Assembly: GCF_000276665.1 (NCBI RefSeq)
Contig: NW_004955433.1
Location: 21,258,900 to 21,322,899 of the forward strand
Direction of reading: 5' to 3'
From: Chinchilla lanigera
Lineage: Eukaryota > Chordata > Mammalia > Rodentia > Chinchillidae
Length of the DNA: 64,000 nucleotides
In this document: positions 48,216-59,400 of the stretch, piece after piece
Layout of the letters: every line of letters starts with the position of its first letter
How positions within the stretch are numbered: position 1 is the first letter of the stretch
Translations under genes and position numbers: made by a program
Notes under the pieces: generated by a model
The model's database searches: none
Seen by the model: the letters and a program-made list of their open reading frames with translations, nothing else
What the model was told of the DNA's origin: nothing

Positions 48216-48790
48216 ATATAAATTAGTAATAAATGTAGGTGCTTTTCCCTCATTGAGTGCATCCTATGCAGATCTGTGCACAAGACTTGCCGTCCACAAG
48301 ACTTAGAGTCTTCGTGTCCTGTTAGGTCAGGTCCACGTGCTGATTTCACTCAGGTGCTCATCTGACCCCCCCACTGTGGACCTGGGGGTTCCCGGTCACA
48401 GAGGAGCACAGGTGAATTTGCTCAATAGATACCAATTTTTGCAATATTAAGTAATGTTAACTTTTTAAAATAATTTATTAACTTTATTAAAAGGAAATAG
48501 TATGCTGAATTTACACTTCTCTTTCATTTTTACTGTCTTTTACTTACATGTACATGTATGACATATCACCCAGAGATATTATTTATGAGAAGAGTCCTCT
48601 ACATATGACAATGCTTTTAAACTTTTCATTTCAATTTTTTTCTTACCTGGATTTCTTTCTAAAGCTATGTATTTATGACTTATTACTTACACTAGTACCT
48701 TTATTTGAAGAGGTTTTCTAATCTTCCAGAAAGGCCCAAAGGGGAACATCTGAGACAGAGTGCAGTCCAGCGGAAAAGATTGTGATAATG
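48216..48790. other. unique sequence, no gene seen
   Basis: Nothing recognised. A moderately GC-rich patch lies at 48240-48420. Confidence 0.4.
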
Positions 48791-48810
48791 TGCAAAAGTA
48801 TCTTACAATA

Positions 48811-48903
48811 GAGTTGGGGACGTGGCTCAGTGGTAGCGTCCTTGCTTTGCATGGCCAAGACCCTGGGTTGGATGTTCAGTGCTCCCCACCCCCCCAAAAA
48901 GAG
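48811..48903 (+). mobile_element. ID SINE of a distinct, older subtype
   Basis: GAGTTGGGGACGTGGCTCAG, TGGTAGCGTCCTTGCTTTGC, GACCCTGGGTTGGATGTTC and a C-run/A tail. It has the TGGTAG...CCCTGGGTT form shared by ID in many rodents, not the TGGCAC...GGTACCAG form of its neighbours. Flanks AAAGTATCTTACAATA (48795-48810) and AAAGTATCTCAGAATA (48904-48919) match at 14 of 16. Confidence 0.85.
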
Positions 48904-48919
48904 AAAGTATCTCAGAATA

Positions 48920-49470
48920 CAGTTCATCTTTGAGCAGGATACTGAACACATCAGATAAGGATGGGAATATTCCTGAGAGACTAAGATTCTCAGGACTTAG
49001 GAAATAATGAGACAAGTTTGTACCCAGTTTAGGTGTGGTTTCTGCACCCAGAAACAGAGCCCAGATGAGTTTGCTGCAATCTCTTCAACTCCCCATAGTC
49101 TTACTTAATTGTCTCACTTCTTTGCTCTTATGGAATCTACTTGCTCCCATTGTTACCTTGCATTGCAATTACACATTTAATGTTTTTCTTATATAAGTAA
49201 AGATTGCTTGGAACAATACTTTTTGTGTGTATGATTCTCTCAAAACTTAGACCATTAGGAAAGAGTTTTCAGAATATTTATTGAATGGATAATTTAAATA
49301 AATTTGCATAATTTGATAATTTTGATTTTCAGCATTTGAATATAAGGTATTTGTCCTAGAGATAATCTGTCTGGAGAGTACTTCGCCTGTTATAATTCTT
49401 TTAATTGCTAGTGATAAAAATACATCCATACTATAGCAATAACAACAAGTTGACACAGATAAACCCAAAT
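48920..49470. other. unique sequence, no gene seen
   Basis: No repeat or exon recognised. Confidence 0.4.
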
Positions 49471-49485
49471 AAAGAAGTTGGCTTG

Positions 49486-49587
49486 GGGGCTGGGGATTTA
49501 GCTCAGTGGCACAGCACCTGTCTGGTAAGCACAAGGTCATGAGTTCGATTCGCGGTACCAGAAAAAAAAAAATAAAAACAAAAAATA
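49486..49587 (+). mobile_element. ID SINE with perfect 13-bp target duplication
   Basis: GGGGCTGGGGATTTAGCTCA, GTGAGTTCGAT-type B box (ATGAGTTCGATTCGCGGTAC), CAG and an A tail. AAAGAAGTTGGCT flanks it exactly (49471-49483 and 49588-49600). It is one of the youngest-looking insertions here. Confidence 0.96.
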
Positions 49588-49600
49588 AAAGAAGTTGGCT

Positions 49601-50570
49601 CAGATAACAACTGAAAAGTAGACACTAAGAATGTGAATTTGTTCAGGGGTTCTTTTAATATCATAAGATCCAGTTTTTCTCTATCCTCTATTTATTTTTC
49701 AAGTTGAGTTTATTCTCTTATTATTGTGAAAAGATGATGAGAGAAGCTCCAATCTCATATCATCAAATCTGGAAAAAAGGTATAAAAAAGACTCCTTATA
49801 AGATGTGGTGTCAAATCAGAGTGGATGATCTATGTCACCAGTTCATTTGTCAAAAAAGAAATCACTGCAGCCGCAGAACCATAGCATGTTTATTAAGAGT
49901 GAGACCTAAATAAAGCTCACGGGCTATAGTTATATCTGTAGAGAGATGAATACTGCTGATGTAAAATCAGCATAATATCCTAATAGGAATAGAAAAATAG
50001 CACCTCAAACTACATGTCCCATCAAGTGCTGTGTTTCTTTGTAATTTTCAAGATCCTTCCAAATTTCTGCAGTTGTGGGTGTTTTTCACTAATGATGTTT
50101 TGCTGCCAAATATACCATATGTTGATTTTTTTCCCCCCAACAACCACTTTTAAGGAAAAGAAAATGAAGGGGCCAACAGGAGCCATTTAAATCTACTCAC
50201 ACTGAAACCGGATTCCTTTCTACCACACAGCTGATACTGACATGTGTCCCAAAATTTCCTTCTGAGAGGATGGTGTTGTTTTGACAAGTCTTAAGGTTAG
50301 ACTAATTTTGATGATTCTGGTGGTTGTTATCTCCAAGCTCTATTATGGTGTGGAACTATTATAACTCTCTTGACCAAAAAAAACTTGCAACAAAACAAAA
50401 TGTAACAAAACACAACAAAATATGTTCATCATTAAATCAACATCAAATTTCCAAGATTTATGACAGTCTTTTGTTAAATCCCATAATAAAATGTACTGCA
50501 AACTTTAAAAGTGATTAAATGTTACCTGGTGTTAAAATTTTATATAAAATTAAAACTTTTACTGATTGAG
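49601..50570. other. unique sequence, no gene seen
   Basis: No repeat or exon recognised. Confidence 0.4.
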
Positions 50571-50574
50571 AACA

Positions 50575-51035
50575 TCTAATATGAAATCTATACTTATTAT
50601 TGACTGTAGGCAAGATGCTACACAGAACATCTCTAAATCCTTTTCATCTTGTTGGACTGAAATCTAATTAAAATTGATTAACTCCCCATTGATTCTATAT
50701 GATTGATTATTTTACATACTTAATACTTGCAGAGAATGTGTATTTCTAGTTCTGTTAAAGTTTTATTTCACTTGCCCAGCGTTTGAATTTTTATCTATGT
50801 TATGTTTTGCAGAAATATATTTTTAAAGGCCAAATAGTATTTCATTGTATTTTTGTGCTATGTTTGCTTTATCCATTCATCTGTTAATGGACATTTAGCT
50901 TGTTTCCATGTCTTGGTTACTATGAATAGTGCTGCAATAACATAGAATGTCTACTGTCTCTTTGAGATCTGGATTTCCATTCTTGGTGATAAATATTTAG
51001 AAATGGGATCACTGTAATACATATAAAGTAATTTT
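50575..51035 (-). mobile_element. old L1 3' end, antisense
   Basis: GGCCAAATAGTATTTCATTG, GCTTTATCCATTCATCTGTT, AATGGACATTTAGCTTGTTT and ATGAATAGTGCTGCAATAAC are the antisense of the conserved L1 ORF2 C-terminal block. The 3' UTR lies to the left. Confidence 0.8.
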
Positions 51036-51049
51036 GCTTTAATAATTTT

Positions 51050-51420
51050 GTCTTTAATTTTGTTTTTTAATTTTTCCAAATTTTATTGGAATGTTTGCAT
51101 GACATACTAATTACATTCCTCATAGAGCGTTCGTAGGTGTATGTAACACATTAATTCTTTTTTTCTTTTCATCTCCTTTCCCTTTCTGCTCCCTCCATAT
51201 AAGAGAAACCATGCAATATTTAAGCTTAGGTGTCTGATTCATACCAGTTAATATTATGATCTCAAGGGGCATCCATTTTCCTACAAGTGACTCAAGTTTA
51301 TCCTCCTTTATGGCAGAAGATGCTGCCATTGTGTCTAAATACCAAATGTTTTTATACATCCCACTCTTGATGACATAGAGTCTACTCCTGAGATTTACTT
51401 ATTTGAGGAAAATTCATACT
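51050..51420 (-). mobile_element. younger L1 3' end, antisense
   Basis: In reverse the 3' UTR ends ATTCCAATAAAATTTGG. Plus-strand landmarks are GACATACTAATTACATTCC, TCATAGAGCGTTCGTAGG, CCATATAAGAGAAACCATGC and TTTATGGCAGAAGATGC. It is a different subfamily from the L1 immediately left and matches 15030 and 21140. Confidence 0.78.
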
Positions 51421-51481
51421 GTTTTGGTAGGGGCTCCAAATCAGGTCTCTCAATCAATAGTATATAGGAATTGTAATGTCA

Positions 51482-51690
51482 GTTCAGCAAGGTAGTGTAT
51501 GTCTGCAATTCCGGCGCTCTGAGCAGTTCAAGCAGAAAGACCGCTAGTTCAAATCCAGTCTGGGAAATTTAGCAAATTAGTAAAGGCCTGTTTCAAAATA
51601 GAAAATAAACAATGAGCATGGCCAAGTACATAGCTCAACCAGAGGCCCTGGATTCAATACCCCGTACTCCAGGTGAAAAGAGAAAAAGAA
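51482..51690 (+). mobile_element. B4-type SINE (B1-ID dimer)
   Basis: A B1-like half (AGCAAGGTAGTGTATGTCTG, CTAGTTCAAATCCAGTCTGG, AGGCCTGTTTCAAAATAG) is joined to an ID-like half (CATGGCCAAGTACATAGCTC, AGGCCCTGGATTCAATACCC) with a short internal loss between the Pol III boxes. It ends in an A-rich tail. Confidence 0.75.
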
Positions 51691-52245
51691 GTCCAATTTC
51701 TCCACATTCTTCTAACAATTGTTTGTTTGTTTGTTCATAACGGCTGTCCCAATATCTGTTAGGCAATATTCCATTGTGATTTTGATTTATGTGATGAAGT
51801 TTAGCAATGGTAAGTATTTTTTCATGTACTCTCTCTTGGGTATTTATGCATCGTCTTTCAAGAACTAACTATTTAAATCTATATCCCATGTTTAACTAGG
51901 TAGTAATTTTTTATATTTTAGAAGTTATAGGAACATTTAGATAATTTGCATGTGAAAATTTATCATATCCCACAAGGCTTCCAAAAGCAGGACTCTGGAG
52001 ACCCAAAGACATCTGATTGGCCTGACTCATAAAAGTTCTTGTGCTTCCTAACAGCACCACTCCGGAGACCAAGTTTTTAACACACGGACCTTTGTGGGGA
52101 TTTCTAAGATGCAGTCACAGTACCACAGTCTACTTTTCACCCTGTTGGTGTTTGCTTTGTTCTGAAGAACCTTTTCAGCATGGTAGAGTCCCAGTTGCTC
52201 TTTCTGGTTTTGTTATGATTTTGCTTTTACCCATGAATCCATTGT
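51691..52245. other. mostly unassigned; possible MaLR LTR scrap near 52040
   Basis: A GTTT run lies at 51718-51735. CTAACAGCACCACTCCGGAG, ACCAAGTTTTTAACACACGG and CCTTTGTGGGGATTTCTAAG at 52045-52110 resemble the reversed 5' end of a MaLR LTR, but only a short stretch remains. Confidence 0.35.
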
Positions 52246-52460
52246 GAAAACCAATATCATGATGCATTTTCCTTGCTTTTTATCTCTGTAGTTTACACTT
52301 TGATGCCTTATGTATGTCTTTGGTGTTGAATTTTCTGATCTTTCTATACGTTATTTTAAATAGTGCAATTTCATTATTCATTCTACATTATACACTGAGT
52401 CCAAATTATACCTGGATATGATTTACTCAATGTGTTGTTGAATTCAGTGTCCTAGTATTT

Positions 52461-52543
52461 TTTTTTTCCGGTACTGGGAATTGAACTCATGACCTTGTGC
52501 TTGCCAGGCAGGTGCTGTGCTGCTGAGCTAAATCCCCAGCCCC
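52461..52543 (-). mobile_element. ID SINE nested in L1
   Basis: TTTTCCGGTACTGGGAATTG, CTTGCCAGGCAGGTGCTG and GAGCTAAATCCCCAGCCCC. Flanks AGTGTCCTAGTATTT (52446-52460) and AGTCTCCTAATATTT (52544-52558) match at 13 of 15. L1 sequence continues on both sides, so the ID is younger than that L1. Confidence 0.94.
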
Positions 52544-53682
52544 AGTCTCCTAATATTTATGGATGATTTTGCATGCATATTAATTAGAGATACTGGCTTG
52601 TAGTTTTCTTCTCTATGGTGTCTCTGACTGACTTCAGAATTAAAAGATGCTGGCCTCAAAGACTGTATTTGGTAATGTTACCTGCTTTTCAATTCTTAGA
52701 AAAGTGAGAAAGATTATCATTACTTCTCCACTAAGTGTTCTCTCTAATTCACCAGGAAACACATTGCCTCCTGATCCTTTCTGTTCCCATGATTGTTGGG
52801 AGATGTTGATTACTGACTCAGTCTCTGTACTTGTAATTACTATTGTCTTTTCTGAAAACAACTTTCACACTTCTCGGCCTTTTGACTATGAAAAAATGTA
52901 AAAGTCAACTTTTAGTGTTATTTCTTCTGTTGGTTTTCTATATTCTCTTTCTGATATATTGCTTTTGACTCACATTCTGCTGTGAATGTGGGCTTAGTTT
53001 GTTCTTTGAATAGTTATTGAGGTATTAAATTAAGATGTTTATTTGAGATCTTTCTTAATTTTTATGTTCGACACTAGCTTTTTAGTTTGAAATAACTTGA
53101 GATTTACAAAAATAGGAAAGTTACAAAAACAGTACAAAGAATGTGCATCAATTTCAGATTCTTCAGTGATTGGTATTTTTCCACATTTGGAATAATCTAT
53201 TTTTCAAATATGTAACAATATGTTCCAAACATGATGCCACTTTATATTTGAATATTTCTATTTATTTTTCCAAAATATTCATATATTCTAATAAAAAATT
53301 CAAAAACCTCACAATGATGAAGTACTATACAACTTATTTAAACCTTGTTAGTTGCCCTACGTATACACACTCTTCTGTTATAAGGTAAAGTAGGCTTTTA
53401 TCACTATGAAACTTGACTCTAAAACTGGTTTTGTTTCATCTCATAAATTTTGGTGTGCTGTATTTTCACTTTTGTATGTGTCAAGCAGTTTTACAATTTC
53501 TTTTTTGACTTACTATTTAACCCACCATTGTTATTTAAGAATGCATTGTTTAATTTTCACATATTTATTAAATAACCCATTCTTTTTCTGCCAATATGTT
53601 TTAGTCCTATTGCATTATGGATGGAAAACATCCTTGATGTGATTTCAATCTTCATAATTTAGGTAAGATTGAATGTGTGTGA

Positions 53683-53684
<2 letters not shown>

Positions 53685-53723
<39 letters not shown>

Positions 53724-53735
53724 CATATGTGTGTG
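53685..53735. repeat. TG microsatellite with a GCGCGC step
   Basis: About 16 TG units followed by GCGCGCGCATATG and more TG, within the antisense L1. Confidence 0.93.
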
Positions 53736-54310
53736 TCTTAACATGTGAGCTATCCTGGGTAATTCCTCACATGTGCTTGAAAAGCATATATATCCTGCTG
53801 TTGACCAGAGTGCACTGTACATCTGTCAGATTGATGGCTGTTCAAATAAATCTGAAAATAATAAATTTGGCCTATATAATCTGTAGTTTACTTTGCTATT
53901 TAGCTTAATTTTGAGTCCTATTATGTCTCATTGTATTACAGTCATTCTAGTCTTTGTTTCTAAAACTAGACTAGCCTATTTCTACTTCTGTTGCACTATA
54001 TATTTATATTTCTGTTGCACACTATCTTTATGTAGTGAAGAGTGGTTTCCTTACCAGCATTTAGGGTTCAGTTAATGGCTTACTTATGTTGCAGCACCGT
54101 CCTTTGTACTTTACAGTGTCACTGGTTGTAAACTTTTCTTCTGCAGCACTTTTAAACCATGATAATGGGCTCATTCATATAGTTTTATGTTTTGCTCCCT
54201 TATACTGTCTTTGCTTCTGTCTTTATGAGGACATTTATCTTCTATCTCATCTATTTTGAATCTCAGTTTCTAGTAGAGTGCCCAGCCTTTATTAAATGTT
54301 CAAGAATTGT

Positions 54311-56387
54311 TCTCTGCATAAATGAATAAAAAATGAAAGATCAATTCCAATCATATATTGTCAGTGGGTTTTTTAATCCAAAAAAAATCAAAGGACTATA
54401 CTGTATACATGAGCAAGAATTGTCAGTTAAAATAGATTAAGGTTTACATGATATTTTTAATTGCTTTTATGTCTGCACCTTTTCAAAAATAACAGGAATA
54501 AAATTAGATAAATTCCAAAGATAACAGGAATAAAATCAGAAAATGTTTATAGTTTCCTTACAAATTAATAAGTGGAATAATTTATGTAGAAAAAAAAATG
54601 GAAACTCTTATTTTCACATATGTCCTAAATATAAGATAAAAATTATGGATCATACTTTTCCTTTCCAAACAAAGACCTTGGAAGATAAGTATTTGACTTG
54701 TTAAGAATGTTATTTTGAGTACTTACTATGTTCTTGATACTAGATGAGGATCTTTTATAAGAGAAATAAACAACATGTGACAAAGCACAGATGTGATGGA
54801 GTCTGAAAGGATGAACACCAGGGAGCATTTCCTTATAGCAAGAGAGTAGAATATAAAGTTCATTAACAGAAGGTCCATGAATGACACCGAAAGACACACA
54901 TGAGATGGCAGGAAAATTGTGGGGAAACTTTGGAGCTTTGAGGACTGAACTGCAACATGTGGTTAAAAATAAGGTAAATAGTAACCACTATGTGTCTTGT
55001 ATACCTGATGCCACTTGTAGAAGTCAGAAATACACACCTTGGTTCTAGTGGAGCCATGAAGCAATAATGACACTTTATTATGACTGATATACAGACTGTC
55101 AGCTCCTGGTAGTCTATCTGTTTCAGTATTGCACACACTCATTGAACGAATATTTGCTGAACATCAACAACATTTTAAACTCTCTTAATTGATAGAGCTA
55201 ACTAATGAATGAAAAGCATGATGATCCTTGCCCGTTGTGCAATTTGTATTGAACAATAGAAGAGCACAAGAGGGGCAGAACTCTCAAGGAGGACATTTGT
55301 AGGGTGGGTCGTGTTGGCACAATGGAGGACTCCAGAGGACGGTATTCTTCCGGTGCTCTCTAAATATTGTCCACTGCTTACACATATCCCAAAAGACATT
55401 GGTTCCCTGGAAATACTGAGTCATCCAACTTCATGGACAAAATAAGATAACTCCTAAGAGTAGTCTTCTCTTGGAAATATGAAAGCACAATGTCAAGGAT
55501 ACCTCTCTGATTCTTTTTAGGCATCCAAGTTCATCTATAAAGAAGGCCATAAACCCCTGGATCTGCTTTACAAAGCATGATGGCTATTTCTTGATATATC
55601 CAGGTGAGACTTTGACAGTCAGGCTGAGCTACTAAAGTGGGAATAAATCCTGCTATTTGGATTGTATTTATTGGTAATTCTATTAGAAAATTGAAGTGAC
55701 AGCAATGGAAGATAATGAAAATTCACTTGAAATCCTCAAGAACTAAAATCAGTGTTTGCATTTATAAATATTTCTTCCAGTATTTATCAAAATAGAATCA
55801 TCCATAACAACACATTAATTTACCTTCTGCCTTTTGGCTTCTTATTATAGGAAAAGAATTGTGTGTCATTTTCCCAATTTTACAATTCTCAATGTGAATG
55901 GCAATATTTTTTTCTCTGAAGTTGAACATTACCTTATTTAAGAAGGCTCCTATTCTTAGGTATTTTAGTTGTTTCTATTTTTCAAGAGCATAATTAGTCA
56001 TACAAAGGAAATTTTAATGTGCATGTTCTGTCACTGTGTTTCCTATTATTTTAGTATCCTTTCCCAGAATTTGATTCAATGGGCAAAATACTTTTGGTTT
56101 GAACTTCAATCATCTGTCAGTGAAGGAGGTTATTTTTGTACAGCACTCTCAGCCATAAGATGCTGATGTTTAAAGTTTGCCAATTTAGTAAAGGTTAAAT
56201 AGGACTCAGCTATTTCTCCAACTTTTATTTAATAAATTATCTAGAAGTTTATAAAATGTGATCCATCTTTCATGCTATAGCTGTCCTTTCTAACTTCAAG
56301 AACCTCATGGTAATAACTTTCTCCTCATCCTAGAATTACTGATCTAAAGGAATTTTACTTCAACTCTCATCTCTACTCTCACTATTC
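54311..56387. other. unique sequence with weak ancient-repeat traces
   Basis: GAGTACTTACTATGTTCTTG (about 54718) and CATTGAACGAATATTTGCTG (about 55140) look like old 'tattgagcacctactatgtgcc' repeats. A small direct repeat of ATAACAGGAATAAAAT lies at about 54489 and 54522. No gene seen. Confidence 0.35.
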
Positions 56388-56541
56388 AGCTGGGTGTGGT
56401 GGCACACAGCTGTAATCCCAGCACTCAGGAGGCAGAGGCAGGAGGATTGCTGGGAGTTTGAGGCCAGCCTGTACTACATAGTGAGCCCAAGGTCAGCCTG
56501 AACCATATACCAACATCCTGTCTCAAAAAAAGACAAAAAAC
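56388..56541 (+). mobile_element. B1-type SINE
   Basis: AGCTGGGTGTGGTGGCACAC, CTGTAATCCCAGCACTCAGG, GAGTTTGAGGCCAGCCTGT, CCCAAGGTCAGCCTGAACC, CATCCTGTCTCAAAA and an A-rich tail. Flanks CTCTCACTATTCA and CTCTATTTATTCA suggest an eroded target duplication. Confidence 0.94.
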
Positions 56542-57110
56542 CTCTATTTATTCAAAGGAAAGATATGAAAAAGAAAAGATATCCAGTGAGAAAGAATCTC
56601 TTGCATATTTCTCCCTAGATTAACTTTGTTTCCAAAATTTTATCTTTTATTCTTACAGAAGATAAATATATTAAAAAGATCATTGGACTTCAAAACAAAA
56701 TAAGCCATTTCTGTTATGGTTTCCACTACAATCGTGCTCTGTCACATCTGTTAATTAATCAACCTTTTGGATCTACTTGGGTCCCAAATATTCAATTAAG
56801 AATTTAGACAATGGGTCTATATGGCTTTCAACTTCTTTATTTTTATTCTTTTTCTGAAATGCTTTCAAAATTTATGTTTCTTGACATTTTCTTTATTCTA
56901 ACACTCATTTTCTCAGTATTTAATCCTTTTGGGAATAAAGACAAGTCCTTCCATAGACGTCAAAAGCCATACAAAGGAGTGAGGAATCAGTAAGGACAAT
57001 ATTCATTTAAATCTAGCGTTTTGTGCAGGTATTTTATTATGTGACTACCTACCTGACTGGTCAGATTAAGTGTGTGAGTAATGGTGTCCCCTGAGGATAT
57101 ATTTTAATTT
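56542..57110. other. unique sequence, no gene seen
   Basis: Nothing recognised. Confidence 0.4.
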
Positions 57111-57133
57111 AAATGTAATTTTTTTTTTTTTTT

Positions 57134-57350
57134 AAAAAGGAGAGTTTTATTAGTTGCACAGTTTTGGTCCATGGTCAGTTGGCTACAAGACAAAAAAAGG
57201 GTACGGCCTTTATAAGGCTCTATCACAAAGGAAGACTGAAAAGGCAATCATTTTCATCGACATGTCAAGCAATGTGTAGAGAAAACTGATGAGTCTGAAC
57301 TCTCAGAAATGGGGCACAGATCTCAAGCTGTTTATTTAAGCAATCTATCT
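57134..57350 (-). mobile_element. possible degraded MaLR LTR
   Basis: After a T run, AGAGTTTTATTAGTTGCACA, GTTTTGGTCCATGGTCAGTT and GGCTACAAGAC parallel the reversed LTR start 'aggtttattt...tttcagtcca-tggttggctg'. The rest is too diverged to confirm. Confidence 0.4.
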
Positions 57351-58870
57351 ACCATGAAGGTCTTACTTTTATACTACTTTAAAAGGTTTATACGGACCTT
57401 CAAAAAAGGATCTTCCATTTTAAATGTTACAGAACTCAATTATAGGAAAAATATGAAACGATATATTTCATTAAAATGAAAATAAACAAAACCCTGAATT
57501 TTTCTATATTTCTTTAGAAGACACTATAGGTTTATTGGTTTGAAGATAGGAAACACACACACAAACTGCAATTGTCATCAGAAAGGTGCATCAGTACACA
57601 CACTGATACGTAAAATAGCCAAAAACGTTCGCTAAAAGTTATGGAAAGTGAATTAAAGATGATTTGAACATGATATTTAAGAGAAAAATAATGAGCAATT
57701 TATTAATCCATTTGTGGCCACCAATGACAACAAAAGTAAGTGATCAACCTAGTGTTCCCCTCTTAATTTAAAAAAGTTTTACTCACTGTATGTTGCACAG
57801 TAACAAAGAGATATATCTGCCACCCCAAATATTACTAAATAGCATCCTTGAATTTAATTTTTAACCTTTCCAGAGATCTCAATTTATTTACTTTTGCCTT
57901 TGCTACATATAGAACACTTCTGTAGTATTTATATTCTTACCATTTTCTGTTAACATCGTGCTCTCTCTGTGCAGCCTCTGACAATGTTAAGGCATTATGT
58001 GGGACAGATCCACATTTAGTGTATGGTCTGAAGATGACAAGATGACCAGGGAAGAAAAGTAGTACAGTGAAGCTTACCAATAAAGATTAGTGATTTCCAA
58101 ATGAACTTCTTTGAAAAGTCCAATGGTAAATTGTTCTAATAAAAGAATTTCACTAAACTGTTTAATGATGGGAATGAATAGAAAATCGGGAGTTTCTTGG
58201 CCAAATTTGTAATCATTATGCTTCTAATCTCACCCTTCCTATAAAACGTAAAGTCTGTTGAAAACATTTCTAAAAGCATCCATTATTATAACTTTTCCAG
58301 ACGGTGGTCTTTTAACACTGTACCCAGCACGTGTCATTATGCTTGCCTTGAAACTTGCACAATCTGTCTACAAATCTCTCCTTGCTTGACTCTCCCTTTA
58401 GGGTCCCCTCCCCAGGATTCCTCAAGGGAACCCTATGCGCTATCATATTTAGAGAAGAAAATGCAGTAAATATATTCTCATCAGTGAAGGATTCTGACAG
58501 ATAAATAACAGAGCCCAGGTGTAACGAAAGAAGGAAACAAGTGCTACAAGAGGTGCTTCTGCCTGTGTTGTCCTGGGAGATTTTAACTGCCTTCCAAACT
58601 TTTTACATTCCTGGACAGTGACAATTGCAGTGTTTTAGGAAACGAAACAGTCCCATCAAATTGATAAAGGTTCAGAAAAGGTTCGATGGAAGACAAGGTT
58701 GGATGCAAAGGGTAAAAAGTTCATTTCTATAGCTCAATTACTACAAAAATATACTAAATAATTATCTGATGTTTCCCCATGAGTACATCTGTTAAGATAT
58801 ATGACTATCCACCTAAATATAAGTACCAAAAAATGACAAAATTAGGATTAATATGTCACAATGTAAAATC
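57351..58870. other. unique sequence, no gene seen
   Basis: No repeat or exon recognised. Confidence 0.4.
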
Positions 58871-58879
58871 ATAACATAA

Positions 58880-59400
58880 TGCATAAGAAGGAAACCTACA
58901 TGTCTGTAAACAGATGAATGAACAGATAAAGAAAATGTGATATTTATACACAATGCAGTACTATTCTGCCATAAAGGATAAATATAAATTATTTTCTATA
59001 AAATGCTTCAAAGTGTAAAGTTTTATTTTATTTTTATTTTTTATATTTTTGTCTCTGTTTTTGTCTTTTTGAGACAAAGTCTTTCCGTGATGTTCAGGCT
59101 GGCCTTGACCTCACTTTGTAGCCAAGGCAGGCCTCAAATTCACAGCAATCCTCCTGCTTCAGCCTCCTGAGTGCTGGGATTACAGGCATGCATCATACAC
59201 CTGGGCATCATGAATTATTTTTAAGAAAATAGATGCACCTTGAGACCATAATGCTGAGTGAAATAAATCAAATACACACATTTAAATATTGCATGGTGTC
59301 TCTTATATCAGAAACCCCAAATACAAATAAAGAGGAAAATAAAAGATAATAGGAAGTAGGGAGAGAGATCTATTTTGTTTCTTTTGTATTTGCACATCTT
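58880..59400 (+). mobile_element. L1 3' end, sense, interrupted by a B1
   Basis: CTGTAAACAGATGAATGAAC, AATGCAGTACTATTCTGCCA, TAAAGGATAAATATAAAT and, beyond the B1, ATAATGCTGAGTGAAATAAA then CTCTTATATCAGAAACCCC and AAGATAATAGGAAGTAGGG. This is L1 ORF2 end plus 3' UTR in sense orientation, the only plus-strand L1 in the window. Confidence 0.82.
59030..59206 (-). mobile_element. B1-type SINE nested in L1
   Basis: A T-rich tail, then TTTTTGAGACAAAGTCTTTC, GTAGCCAAGGCAGGCCTC, CAGCAATCCTCCTGCTTCAG, GAGTGCTGGGATTACAGGC. L1 sequence continues on both sides. Confidence 0.93.

Larger units (their letters stand above)
52250..54310 (-). mobile_element. degraded L1 ORF2 (reverse-transcriptase region), antisense
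   Basis: Antisense landmarks, left to right: TGTTGTTGAATTCAGTGTCC, GGATGATTTTGCATGCATAT, GATGCTGGCCTCAAAGAC, CATTGTTTAATTTTCACATA, CATTATGGATGGAAAACATC, AACATGTGAGCTATCCTGGG and GACCAGAGTGCACTGTACAT. These run in the order of L1 ORF2 read backwards. It has many stops. An ID and a TG microsatellite lie inside, and 53080-53400 matches less well and may be a separate insertion. Confidence 0.75.
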
